A DNA stretch of 64,000 bases. It comes from Dama dama. Lineage: Eukaryota; Chordata; Mammalia; Artiodactyla; Cervidae. The translations under genes and the position numbers were made by a program. Below, in pieces: positions 21,900 through 31,413 of the stretch. The notes under the pieces are model-generated. The model made no database searches. It worked only from the letters and a program-made list of their open reading frames with translations, and was not told where the DNA came from. The stretch lies in assembly GCF_033118175.1 (NCBI RefSeq), contig NC_083691.1:17581001-17645000 (forward strand). Direction: 5' to 3'. Within the stretch, counting starts at the first letter, position 1. The number at the start of each line of letters is the position of its first letter.

Positions 21900-22350
21900 G
21901 TGTCAAGGATCCAGATTTGGACAAGGCAGCAAAGGACTTGGCTTTCAAGGAGCTTGTGTTCTAGTTGAAAGAGACAAATGCTAAAGAAGCAAACAAGCAT
22001 GCAGTTATTGTAAAGCTTTTTAGTAAGTGCCCCCAACTGGATAACACAGGTCATGGAGTGGACTAGAATCATATCGGATGAGACTGTAAGAACCAAAAAG
22101 ATGAGAAGGAATTGGCTGTGAGATGATTTAGGGGAAGGATATTCTAGAAGGAATTAAAAATACAAAATCTTTGGGTCAAGAACAAGCTTGACACATTCAG
22201 AGAAAGAAGGGTACAACAACAACAAAAATGAAACAGGGAGAAAAATGTAGGTAGAAGCCAGATCATGTAGGGCTTTCTAGGTCATAGCAAGAAAATTGAA
22301 ATTTACACTTGGGGCAACGGAAGCTCATAGGAATATGTTAAGCAAAATAG
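21900..22350 (+). repeat. L2-type ancient LINE fragment
   Basis: Contains 'TTTCAAGGAGCTTGTGTTCTAG', 'GGGGAAGGATATTCTAGAAGG' and 'GCCAGATCATGTAGGGCTTTCTAGGTC' in the order of a widespread ancient mammalian repeat that I associate with L2. The family name is less certain than the fact that it is an old interspersed repeat. Confidence 0.45.
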
Positions 22351-22732
22351 TGACACACAATGTCAGTGTACCCCACTCTGGGTAAGACTGATCTCTCATC
22401 CATCACGACATTCACCATCAACCAGTCACCCAAGCCTTTGGCATCTTTATGATGTGCGGTCATCCTATCCAAAAATATTGTCTTCTCTCCTTTATTTAAT
22501 TCTACATTTCTTCTTTCAGGAATGTTTTATAGTTTTAATCATAAAAGTTTTGCACATTTGCTCTGAATCTATTTATTATAACAGTGTCTTCCCTTTCATT
22601 ACATCTTTTAATATTGCTTGAGGGGTGCATGTGTATGTGTCTATATAAAATGGCTGTTATTTTCTGTACGTCAGTTTTATATTCTATATTACTAAATTAT
22701 CTTATGATTTTTAAAATTGAAATATTGTTGTT

Positions 22733-23242
22733 GTTGTTCAGTCACTAAGTCGTGTCCAACTCTTTGCAACCCCATGGACTGCAGCACACCAGGCTTCCCT
22801 ATCCTTCACCATTTCTCAGAGTTTGCTCAAACTCATGTCCATTGAGTCAGTGATGCCATCCTACTATCTCATCCTCTGTCATCCCCTTCTCTTGCCCTCA
22901 ATCTTTCCCAGCATCAGGATCTTTTCCAATGAGTGGCTCTTCACATCAGGTGGCCAAATTATTGGAGCTTCAGCATCAGTCCTTCCAATGAATATTCAGG
23001 GTTGATTTCCTTTAGGATTGACTGATTTCCTTGCTGTTCAGAGTGTCCTCCAGCACCACAATTCAAAAGCATCACTTCTTTGGTGCTCAGCCTTTTTTAT
23101 GGTCCAACTGTCACAACCGTACGTGACTACTGGAAAAAACCATAGCTTTGACTATACTGACCTTTGTTGTAAAGTGATGTCTCTGCTTTTTAATATTCTA
23201 CCTAAGTTTGTCATAGCTTTTCTTCCAAGGAGCAAGCATAGT
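22733..23242 (-). mobile_element. BovB LINE 3' fragment
   Basis: Antisense BovB starting with a (GTT)n head and 'GTTCAGTCACTAAGTCGTGTCC', then 'GCTCAAACTCATGTCCATTGAGTC', 'TTCCAATGAATATTCAGG' and 'AACTGTCACAACCGTACGTGAC', ending after 'CTTCCAAGGAGCAAGC'. It covers roughly the last 500 bp of the element. The reading frame on its coding strand is interrupted. Confidence 0.93.
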
Positions 23243-23245
23243 TAT

Positions 23246-23390
23246 TAATAATTTACAATATTGTGTTAGCTCGGGTGATTTTGTTACTTATAGCAAAGTG
23301 ATTTGGTTATACATATATTTATATGTATATGTCTATATCCCTTTTTCAATTCTTTTTCATTACAGTTTATTATAGGATATTGAGGAAGAA
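23246..23390 (-). mobile_element. L1 LINE fragment (antisense)
   Basis: 'TTTACAATATTGTGTTAGCTCGGG', 'AGCAAAGTGATTTGGTTATACATA' and 'TTTTCATTACAGTTTATTATAGG' match the complement of an older artiodactyl L1 3' end. It starts directly where the preceding BovB copy stops. Confidence 0.6.
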
Positions 23391-24226
23391 AAGAGATACA
23401 CAACCCGGTGCCAAACTCTGCCACAAATGGCATTATTGCTACACCAGTTACCTGGAGATAGAGGACAGTCTGTTAGGATGCCATTCAGAAATTCCATTTT
23501 TAATAGATTCCTGATTCTGTCCCCAAGAAAATAGCTCTGGGCTCATACTTGACCTGGCATATATTAAAAATCTGTTTGGAAGAAAACTGTTTTTAAAGTA
23601 CCTTTGGTTTTAATAAGCATTTTAATTTTAAGAAAGGATGAGAGAACTTAATAAGAAGCTTGTTCCATTTGGATGTTGAAATCTGTACCATAATGTTACA
23701 TTAAAATTATTCCTGGTGTGTTAATTAATAATTATCTTAGGAATATTGCAAACATGAAAGGCCACCATGACTCACTAGCTTCATTTGAGCTCACTATATT
23801 TAAAAATTCTATTAATTCTTGTTACCAATGACAAGATCCATTTAATTCCTTAAGTGTGACATTTTATTGCACATAGAGCCTTTCATCTAAGTGAATTTAT
23901 TGGCTGTGACAGACCCTAAAATTTGTTGTTTTTTGAAATGCATTTTGTCAAATACTTTGCTTATCCTTAATTTGGTCCACGCCTAGACTACAGATAACGC
24001 TGATTGTCCTCTCCACATCTGCACTCGTGGATGCAAAGAACTGAGGCTGGTAAGAGCAGGAGCAGGGGCAGCAGGGAGTCAAGTCAGGGTGCTCCATGAG
24101 CTTGCAGTCGTGACCCAAGCTGGAAACGGACTTCTGTGCACAGAAGTGGCCTCTACTCTTTACACTTAGAAAACAGTAGTGGGATGGGCAGGATAAAATC
24201 ACCTGACATGTTAAAAAGATAAATTT
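23391..24226. other. AT-rich unique sequence
   Basis: No gene was seen. 23640-23900 is rich in TTAATTAAT-type homeodomain-like motifs. Confidence 0.45.
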
Positions 24227-24436
24227 GGAGACTTCCCTGATGCTCCAGTGGTTACGACTTCGCCTTCTGATACAGGGGGCACATGTTCAGTCCCTGGTCG
24301 GAGAACCAAGATCCCACATGTCTCTCGGCCAAAAAAAAAAAAAACAAAATGTAAAACAGAAGCAATGTTGTAACAAATTCAATAAAGACTTTAAAAATGA
24401 CCCACATCAAAAAAGAAAAAAACTTTGAAAAAAATA
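24227..24436 (+). mobile_element. CHR-1 type SINE
   Basis: tRNA-like head 'GACTTCCCTGATGCTCCAGTGGTTACGAC', then 'TCAGTCCCTGGTCGGAGAACCAAGATCCCACATG', a 14-base A run after 'CGGCC', and the diagnostic CHR-1 tail 'AAACAGAAGCAATGTTGTAACAAATTC' to 'GACCCACATCAAAAAAG'. Confidence 0.88.
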
Positions 24437-24789
24437 AACTTGTCACTATTTGTAGCACTAGGAGACGTTAAAAAAACTTGGGTGGGGCTAAAGAAAATGT
24501 TCTCCCAGCCTGATCTTAAAGTATTAAAATATTTACAGTATTATTTTCAACAAGACATGCCACAAATGGTAAGTGGTAAGATCAGCATTCACATTTGTAT
24601 TTAATCTGCTGGAAGATGAGGCGTTTTCTGCAGTCAAAGGAATAAAACTTCAGAGAAGTGAAATATCAAGAGCAAAGTCAACACAGGCCTCAAGCAGTTA
24701 GCCCAGCTCACAAATGTCTCATCCGTTAAATTTCCATCTTCTCATTTCATATCTCTTCTCTTTGCTAAAATAATGATACCAGTAGGAGC

Positions 24790-24975
24790 AGCTCCTAGTG
24801 ATTGGAGAACACATTCTGCTTCTGGGGCTTTGCTTCATGCCCACTCCTCACCTCTTGTCGTCCTTACTGCAGCCCGCAGTATTACAGTGACTTTCATGTA
24901 ACCCATGAGGGAAACTGAGGCTCAAAAAGATGAAGGCTCTTACCTCAGGTACATGGGATTCTCACCCAGGTCTAC
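24790..24975 (-). repeat. MIR SINE fragment (antisense)
   Basis: 'TTTCATGTAACCCATGAGGGAAACTGAGGCTCAAAAAGATG' type sequence at about 24892-24932 is the reverse MIR core. The rest is diverged. Confidence 0.6.
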
Positions 24976-25011
24976 CCTCCCCCCACCACCACCACCCCCG
25001 CCCCTGTGCCC
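24974..25011 (-). other. C-rich tract (minus-strand G-quadruplex potential)
   Basis: C3, C6, CC-A repeats, C5, C4 and C3 runs within 38 bp. The G-rich complement could fold as a quadruplex. Confidence 0.6.
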
Positions 25012-25388
25012 TGCTGCCTGCTAGACCAAGGTTGTTGATGTCACCAGTCCCCTCAACCCATTAAGGAAAAGCGTGGAGAGCATTGCATGGTCCCTAGGAC
25101 CCAGAGCAAGAGCAAAGCGCAGGACCACAGTGTTGAAGGTGGTTCCAGGAAGGACACACACTTGCTGCCTCTTTTCTTGCGACAGCCTGGGTCCCACTGG
25201 CCCCCACACCCAGGGTCTGGTGTGGCCTGTACTTGCTTTAGCAAGTAGGGGACAGTGAAATTGACCCCAGGCCAAAGTTGTCAGAAAAAAACACAGGACC
25301 CCCAGTTCAGCTTGAATTTCAGATAAATAACAGTTTTCTTTGGATGAGTATGCCCTGTGGAAAACTTGAGACATACCTATACTAATAG

Positions 25389-25584
25389 CTTGGGTTTCCC
25401 AGGAGGGTCAGTGGTAAAGAACCTACCTGCCAATGCAGGAGATGTAGGTTCAATCCCTGGGTCAAGAAGATACCCTGGAAATGGACATGACAACCCACTC
25501 TAGTATTCTTGCCTGGGAAATCCCATGGGCTATAGTCTACAGGGTCACAAAGAATTGGACACAGCTGAAGCAACTGAGCACACA
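25389..25584 (+). mobile_element. Bov-tA SINE
   Basis: Sense copy with head 'GGGTTTCCCAGGAGGGTCAG', B box GGTTCAATCCC (one CpG-decay change) and end 'GGACACAGCTGAAGC'. An 11-bp perfect target duplication TATACTAATAG lies at 25378-25388 and 25585-25595. This is the clearest duplication in the window. Confidence 0.96.
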
Positions 25585-25595
25585 TATACTAATAG

Positions 25596-26678
25596 TTATT
25601 ATTGTTCCTACAAAATTCCTATTGTTTTGCTTGCTGAACATGGCAACCAGTTTCAAGACTAGCCTTTGAGAAAACTGGAAGCTTCTGCCTCAGCCACTTG
25701 TTGCATTGAGCAGCCATGTAACAAGGCAGAACTGCTCTGCTGGACAGACCACATGGAGGACACGGTGAGTAGGGGCGTTGAGCCCAGCCAGGCAGCCCAC
25801 TCTACCAAGGCCCCCAGTATGTGAGAGAAGCCATGTGGAATGATCCAGACCAGACCAGTCCCCAGTGGACACCACTGAGCCATCCCAGTCTACACAAAGG
25901 GAACAGAGAGTAATCAGCCTGAAATTGTGACCCACAAGATCATACACAATAAAAAGATGGATGTCTTAACCACTGCATGGTGGGGTGGCTCGCTAGGCAG
26001 CAACAGATAACCAGACAGAAATGAGAAAGAAAAAAGGGAGAAAATGGAAGTCGAAGCTAAGGCCCATAGTCCCAGAGGAGCAATGAAAATCTCAAACATC
26101 TTTAAGTTACTGGAATCTATGCAACTGTTATTTCCACATCAATTTTTAAATTAAAGTGTTTAACTTATTGTAGCTCGACCTTTGCTTGAGCTTATTGAGT
26201 GAGAGTTTTGGCATATCAATATCGTTTTTAAATTATGCCCTGAAACATAAAACTAATTCTAAGGCATGTTTCTCAACCTTCACCTCTATAGGTCTTCCTT
26301 CCTTCCTGCCTTTTAAAAAATAAATTAGAATGACTTGTTTATGAGCCATCAGCAGCTGTTGATTCATTTGCTAATTAATGATTCAGACAAAATCAGTGTG
26401 TGATAACCAGTTTATAATTATGAGTTCTTTCCTTGTCATAAACCTTACAAATTACAGACAATTTTAGAATTTTTACTCATCACTGGTTACTGAATAGACT
26501 CTTTGAATGATTCTGGTCATTATTTTATCAATTACATGTAAGCAAGAAACCTGGATCTCTCTTTTGTTCCTTCTTCATTATCTCCCAGGACCAGTCACCA
26601 CTTGTAGAACCTGCCCCATAAACAGCCTTCAAATTTATGCAGCACATCACGACAATCTTAGTTTAGGACCAGGACATC
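25596..26678. other. Unique sequence, possible conserved non-coding block
   Basis: No gene was recognised. The AT-rich part near 26330-26470 combines an E-box (CAGCTG) and TAATTAAT/ATTCA motifs with no repeat signature. Confidence 0.45.
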
Positions 26679-26998
26679 TTGAGAGTCCCTTGGACTGCAA
26701 GGAGATCAAACCAGTCAATCCTAAAGGAAATCAACCCTGACTATTCATTGGAAGGACTAATCCTGAAACTGAAGCTCCAATACTCTGGACACCTGATGGA
26801 AAAGACCCTGATGCTGGGAAAGATTTAAGGTAAAAGGAGAAGGAGGCAGCAAAGGATGAGATGGTTAGATAGCATCACTGACTCAATGGACGTAAGTTTG
26901 AGCAAACTCTGGGAGACCGTGAAGAACAGGGGAGCTTGGCGCGCTTCAGCCCACGGGGTCGCAAAGAGTCAGATATGACTTAGCGACTGAACAACATT
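26679..26998 (+). mobile_element. BovB LINE 3' fragment
   Basis: Sense BovB from 'CTTGAGAGTCCCTTGGACTGC' through 'CCAGTCAATCCTAAAGG', 'GACCCTGATGCTGGG' and 'GGATGAGATGGTTAGATAGC' to the 3' end 'GACTTAGCGACTGAACAACA'. It encodes the degraded C-terminal part of the reverse-transcriptase polyprotein and has frame breaks. Confidence 0.92.
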
Positions 26999-27043
26999 AA
27001 TCTTTCTACTGGTTGTCTTTTTACCATCCTTATACTCTAAGGT

Positions 27044-27515
27044 TGTTTGAATAATGCCCCCATCCCACCCCGCCCCCCCCCCCCCCCCAGATTCAAATCC
27101 CTGGACCAGGGAGTATGTGTCTTATGTGATAAAAGGCAGCTGTAATAAAGTGATGAATTTGGGATGGGAAAGTTACCCAGGATAACCTGGGTGAGCCACT
27201 GAAATCACAAGGGTTCACGTAAGAGGAGGCAATAGAATCACAGCCAGAGGGAAAGTGATGTGATGATGGAGTCAGAGACTAGAGAGACACACCTTGAAGA
27301 TGAAGGAAGAAGCCCTGAGATGAGGAATGCAGGCAGCCTCTGAGGCTGGAACTGCTGAGAAAAGGCCTCTCCCCAGAAGCCCCTCCCAAAGGAACACAGC
27401 TGCGCTGACACTTTGATTCAGGGCCTCTGACCTCCAGACTGTAGCAGAACAAGTGCTGGTTTAAGCTACTAGTTTATTGGTAACTTGTAACAACAGCAAT
27501 ACAGGAATCCAAGAC
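27044..27515 (+). mobile_element. MLT1-type MaLR LTR
   Basis: Sense MaLR LTR beginning 'GTTTGAATAATGCCCCC' and continuing 'GATAACCTGGGTGAGCCACTG', 'AAATCACAAGGGTTCACG', 'AGGAATGCAGGCAGCCTC', 'CTGACCTCCAGACTGTAGC' and 'TTTAAGCTACTAGTTTATTGG', ending near 'AATACAGGAATCC'. A 16-base C run interrupts the 5' part. No viral genes are adjacent. Confidence 0.65.
27073..27088 (+). repeat. C16 homopolymer
   Basis: Sixteen C inside the 5' part of the MLT1 LTR, after 'CATCCCACCCCG'. It grew from the naturally C-rich start of this LTR family. Unstable by length and hard to sequence. Confidence 0.85.
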
Positions 27516-27524
27516 ATGCCTTCA

Positions 27525-27800
27525 ATTATTTCCTGCATCAACAAAGTCTCTTTAGGTCATAAATTCGCTCAAGTCACTCCCTAGCATAAAAACTTTCTAT
27601 AAAAGCTTCCATTGGAGATTTAAAAATTTCCTAAAAGAAGCCTGCAGGCACTGTTCCAACCCACCCTTGGCCCTGGGGGTCTTGCCCTTCTCCCCTCCTT
27701 CCTGCTAAACTAGCAGACGGAGCCTGGAGTCTTCTTCCTGTCCCTCAAGCCTTCCTTCTGCATCCTTCCAGCCTTCAGGCCTGGGACAGAGATCAGAGTG
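27525..27800 (+). repeat. L2 LINE 3' fragment
   Basis: 'CAAGTCACTCCCTAGCATAAAAACTTTC', 'AAGCCTGCAGGCACTGTTCC' and 'CCTGCTAAACTAGCAGACGG' echo the L2 'GTCACTCCCCTGCTCAAAACC' to 'CCAGCCACACTGGCC' order. Diverged. Confidence 0.5.
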
Positions 27801-28140
27801 AGTTTCCATGGCTGTCCTGTCCCTCCGTAGGCACACAGGGCTGTTGCATTTGGACACTCCCCTACAATTCGCTCCCAACAGCAGGTTTACCCCTCCAGCC
27901 CATCCCCTACCATCCTACCTGTTCTGGCTCGGCTCTCATCCGACAGTCGATGCATAAGACACTGACTGCCCCCCCAGGGGCTATGGGGTGACATCATCCA
28001 TGTGTCCCTGCAGAGTAGGGGCCCCCCACCCACAATTTGGGTGTGAAGTGAGAGAGAGAGACGCACTACTTGTGTTAAGTGGCTGAGATTTGGGGGTTGT
28101 TTGTCACAACAACTGTCTGGACCATTCTCACTCCAGGTAT

Positions 28141-28395
28141 CTTCACAGCGGCCTCCCCAGGTCTCAGGTCCCTCCTGAGGGTCCTACATAAAGGAACCCC
28201 TCCACCCACATGAGCCTCTTGTCTTTCTTCACAATAGTCGCTGTTATCTCCAATATTGTTTTGTCTTTTTCTTTACTTGTTCACCCTTGTATCCTCAATG
28301 CATCTGGCAGAGAGTAAGCATTCAGTACATACTGGTTGGATGGGTGGATGAGCAGGTGGGTAGGTGAGTCAGTGAGTGGATGGACGGTAGAAGGA
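28141..28395 (+). repeat. L2 LINE 3' terminus with TGGA-rich tail
   Basis: 'CACAATAGTCGCTGTTATCTCC' and 'TTGTATCCTCAATGCATCTGGCAGAGAGTAAGC' match the terminal part of L2. The normal short-repeat tail has become a degenerate (GGTGGATGA)n stretch at 28338-28390. Confidence 0.6.
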
Positions 28396-28479
28396 AGGGG
28401 AGAGCGAGGGTTGACAAATGCAGGACTTTTGAAAAGGTAGGAAGAGGCTATCATGGCAAGAGAGACACGTAGAGATAAG

Positions 28480-28640
28480 TACAAATAAGTTATGCATGCT
28501 TTATATGTTATTCTAAAAATTCTGATCTTTATTTCATGGAAATTAGGAAGCCACTGAGGTTTTTGGGATCACAATTTTACTTTGGCAGCACTGTTAACAG
28601 CACTTGGGATAAAAAGATTGGAGGTAAGTTGACCAATTAA
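28480..28640 (+). repeat. L2-type ancient repeat fragment
   Basis: 'GATCTTTATTTCATGGAAATTAGGAAGCCACTGAGG', 'GGATCACAATTTTACTTTGGCAG' and 'AAAGATTGGAGGTAAG' resemble the same ancient family as 21900-22350. Low certainty. Confidence 0.4.
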
Positions 28641-28649
28641 GAAACCACC

Positions 28650-28722
28650 TATAATAATAGTAAAAATAATAAATATAATAAATAACAAACAAATCAATAA
28701 ATAATAATTTAAAATAATAATA
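28650..28722 (+). repeat. (AAT)n-like simple repeat
   Basis: AT-only stretch built of AATAATA and AATAAATA units, lying directly before an L1 3' end. Confidence 0.8.
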
Positions 28723-29120
28723 AAGATCAAATATCATATACTGACACATATATATATGGAATCTGAAGAGATAGCGCTGATGAATTTATTTTCAGAGCAG
28801 CAATGGAGAAACAGACATAGGGAACAGACCTATGGACAAGGTGGGAGGGGAGGAGGGAGAAGGGGAGATGTGTGGAGAGAGAAACATAAAAACTTACAAT
28901 ACCGTGTGTAAAACAGATAGCCAATGGGAATTTGCTATATGACTCCGGGAACTCAAACAGGGGCTCTGCGGCAGGATGAAGGGTGGGGTGGGGAAAGGAG
29001 ATGGGAGGGAGGAAGTCTGGGAGGGAGGGGACATGGGTGTACCTATGGCTGATTCTTGTTGATGTATGACAGAAAACCACAAAATTCTGTAAAGTAGTTA
29101 TCCTTCAATTAAATTAAAAC
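28722..29120 (+). mobile_element. L1 LINE 3' end
   Basis: Sense artiodactyl L1 3'-UTR: 'ATCATATACTGACACATATATA', 'GCAGCAATGGAGAAACAGACATAG', 'AAACAGATAGCCAATGGG', a G-rich polypurine tract at about 28981-29034 and 'GCTGATTCTTGTTGATGTATGACAG', ending 'TTCAATTAAATTAAAAC'. About 400 bp, 5'-truncated, no ORF left. Confidence 0.85.
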
Positions 29121-29153
29121 TAACAACAACAAAAAAATATGAGATGGATAAAA

Positions 29154-29592
29154 ATTAAGCCTATTATACAGAGGGAAATAAGTCAGAAAGAAAAACACCA
29201 ATACAGTATATTAATGCATATATATGGAATTTACAATGATGGTAACAACAACCCTATATGCAAGACAGCAAAAGAGACACAGATGTAAAGAACAGACTTT
29301 TGGACTCTGTGGGAGAAGGCGAGGTTGGGATGATTTGAGAGACTAGAAACATGTATATTACCACATATTACCATATGTGAAATAGATCGCCAGTCCAAGT
29401 TCGACGCATGAAACAGGGCATTCAAAGCCGGTGCACTGGGACGACCCTGAGGGATGAGATGGGGAAGGAGAGGGGAGGGGGGTTCAGGCTGGGGAACACA
29501 TGTACACCCAAGGCTGATTCATGTCAGTGTGTGGCAAAACCACCACGATATTGCAAAGTAATTAATCTCCAATTAAAATAAATAAGTTAATT
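29154..29592 (+). mobile_element. L1-BT type LINE 3' end
   Basis: A younger ruminant L1 subfamily than its upstream neighbour: 'GTCAGAAAGAAAAACACC', 'GGTAACAACAACCCTATATGC', 'CTTTTGGACTCTGTGGGAG', 'ACAGGGCATTCAAAGCCGGTGCACTGGG', 'GGTTCAGGCTGGGGAACAC' and 'TGTGTGGCAAAACCACC', ending 'CAATTAAAATAAATAAG'. Confidence 0.9.
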
Positions 29593-29599
29593 TTTAAGA

Positions 29600-30060
29600 A
29601 AGAATATGCATTATTAACATTTATTGTATCATAAGCCTATATCAAATACAGCACTAATAATGTAATTGCATTGGAGTTCACTTAATCTTCACAACAATCA
29701 TAGGGGTGAAGAGGTATTAATATGTTTGGCTTCCCTGATAGCTCAGTTGATAAAGAACCCACCTGCGATGCGGGAGACCCTGGTTCGATCCCTGGGTTGG
29801 GAAGATCCCCTGGAGAAGGGAAAGGCTACCCACTCCAGTATTCTAGCCTGGGTAATTCCATGGACTATATAGTCCATGGGGTCGTGAAGAGTCAGACACA
29901 ACTAAGCGACTTTCACTTTCACTTTCATTTAAAAGATGTGAAAACTGAAGCACAGAGGGGTCAAGTAACTTGCCAAGATCACACAGGCAGTGTAAGCAGC
30001 AGAGACACAGTTTGAAACCAGACAGTCTGATGCCAGGCCCCATGCGCCTAGCTCCCATTC
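29600..30060 (-). repeat. MIR SINE (antisense), split by a Bov-tA
   Basis: The left half (29600-29724) ends with 'TCACTTAATCTTCACAACAATC'. The right half (29931-30060) resumes with 'GAAAACTGAAGCACAGAGGGGTCAAGTAACTTGCC' type sequence and 'CACACAGGCAG'. Together they make one reverse MIR interrupted by a 205-bp Bov-tA, which orders the two insertions in time. Confidence 0.85.
29726..29930 (+). mobile_element. Bov-tA SINE inside a MIR
   Basis: Well-preserved sense copy. The B box GGTTCGATCCC is intact and the A-box region 'TGATAGCTCAGTTGATA' is recognisable. It has the 'GGACTATATAGTCCATGG' subfamily feature, part of a 22-bp palindrome at 29858-29879, and a CTTTCACTTTCACTTTC tail. No perfect target duplication was found. 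Confidence 0.95.
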
Positions 30061-30249
30061 TTACATTGTGATCACTGTTGCCCTCAGAGACTGTGGCAGC
30101 TGACAAGGAAAGAAGAGATCCCAAAGTGAGGGAACAAGCATCAGATACGGCTCCAAAACGCTGAACCACAGTGAGAACTAAGGCGGGGCAGGACCTGCGC
30201 TTTTTAGGGTTTAACCTCTTCTCACACGAAATCTCTTGGATCAGCAAAG

Positions 30250-30870
30250 GAAGTCCAGAAAGAGAAAAACAAATGCCATATATTAACACATATATGTGGA
30301 ATCTAAGAGAAAATGGTATAGAGGACCTTACATGCAGAGCAGAAATAGAGACACAGAGAAATGAATGGATGCCAAGGAGGCAAGGGGTGGGGTGGGAGGA
30401 ATTGGAAGACTGGGATTGACACGTATACTCCATTGATTTTTGCTGTTGTTTAGTCGCTAAGTCATGTCCAATTCTTTTGGGAAGTCATGGACTATAGCTA
30501 GCCATGCTCCTCTGTCCATGGGATTCTCCAGGCAAGAATACTGGAGTGGGTTGCCATTTCCTGCACCAGGGGGTCTCCCCCCACCCAGGGATCAAACCCA
30601 CTTCCCCTGCATTGGCAGGCAGATTCTTTACAGCTGAGCCACCAAGGAAGGCCCATATACTATTGATTTTATGCATAAAATAGACAGCTGATGGGAACAT
30701 ACTGCATAGCACAGGGAACTCTACTTAATGCTCTAGGGTAAACTGAATGGGGAGAAAGTCCAAAAAGCAAGGGGGTGTGTGTATCTGTGTGGCTGATTCA
30801 CTTTGCTGTACAACAGAAACTAACACAACATTGGAAAGCAACTCTACCCAAAAAAAAAAAATTTAATTAA
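30250..30870 (+). mobile_element. L1 LINE 3' end interrupted by a Bov-tA
   Basis: Sense L1 3' sequence at 30257-30440 ('GAAAGAGAAAAACAAATGCC', 'GCAGAAATAGAGACACAGAG') resumes at 30656-30870 ('AAAATAGACAGCTGATGGG', 'GCTGATTCACTTTGCTGTACAAC'), ending in a 12-base A run at about 30850. It is the third same-strand L1 3' end within 2.2 kb. Confidence 0.87.
30441..30655 (-). mobile_element. Bov-tA SINE inside L1
   Basis: Antisense full copy ending with the head complement 'GAGCCACCAAGGAAGGCC'. The target duplication ATTGATTTT lies at 30432-30440 and 30662-30670, preceded by ATAC on both sides. The B box complement reads GATCAAACCC (CpG decay). It contains a C-rich 'GGGGGTCTCCCCCCACCC' change. Confidence 0.94.
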
Positions 30871-31196
30871 AAAATTAAAAATTCCCTGGATTCTTCTTGC
30901 TGTTCTTGTTTTTGGTAGAAAGCAAGGTTTGTAGTATATCTTCTCCAGGTGATGCACCCACGACCTCAGGGTCCTCACACACATGCCTGGCCACTTCTGC
31001 CATGTCACCCAGCATCTCATGGGAAACAAGGGGAGACCAAGAGAGAACTGCCGAGAAACAGGCAGAGACTCACAAGCAGTAAAGATGATGAACGTGTGCC
31101 TTAAGAAGTCTGAACAAGGACTAGGCTTACTCTCAAGCAATGTTAGTTTCCCTGGATGTACTTCACCTTGGTCGCCCCAGTTCTGATCTTGGTGGT

Positions 31197-31404
31197 ACGT
31201 ACTCAACTGCTCGGTTGTGTCCAACTCTTTATGATCCCATGGACTGGAGCCCGCCAGGCTCCTCTGTCCCTGGAATTCTCTAAGCAAGAATACCGGAATG
31301 TGTTGCCATTTCCTCCTCCAGGGAATCTTCCCAACCCAGGGGATTGAACCCGTGTCCCCTGCATTGGCAAGTGGATTCCTTACCACTGAGGCACCTGGGT
31401 AGCC
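31197..31404 (-). mobile_element. Bov-tA SINE
   Basis: Antisense copy, 'CAACTGCTCGGTTGTGTCC' to 'GAGGCACCTGGGTAGCC'. The perfect target duplication CTTGGTGGT lies at 31188-31196 and 31405-31413. The B box carries one CpG-type change. Confidence 0.95.
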
Positions 31405-31413
31405 CTTGGTGGT

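Noticed and set aside
29843..30433. 196-codon minus-strand open frame
   Set aside because: Runs across parts of a Bov-tA, a MIR and an L1 3' end in antisense, so it is a chance frame through unrelated repeats.
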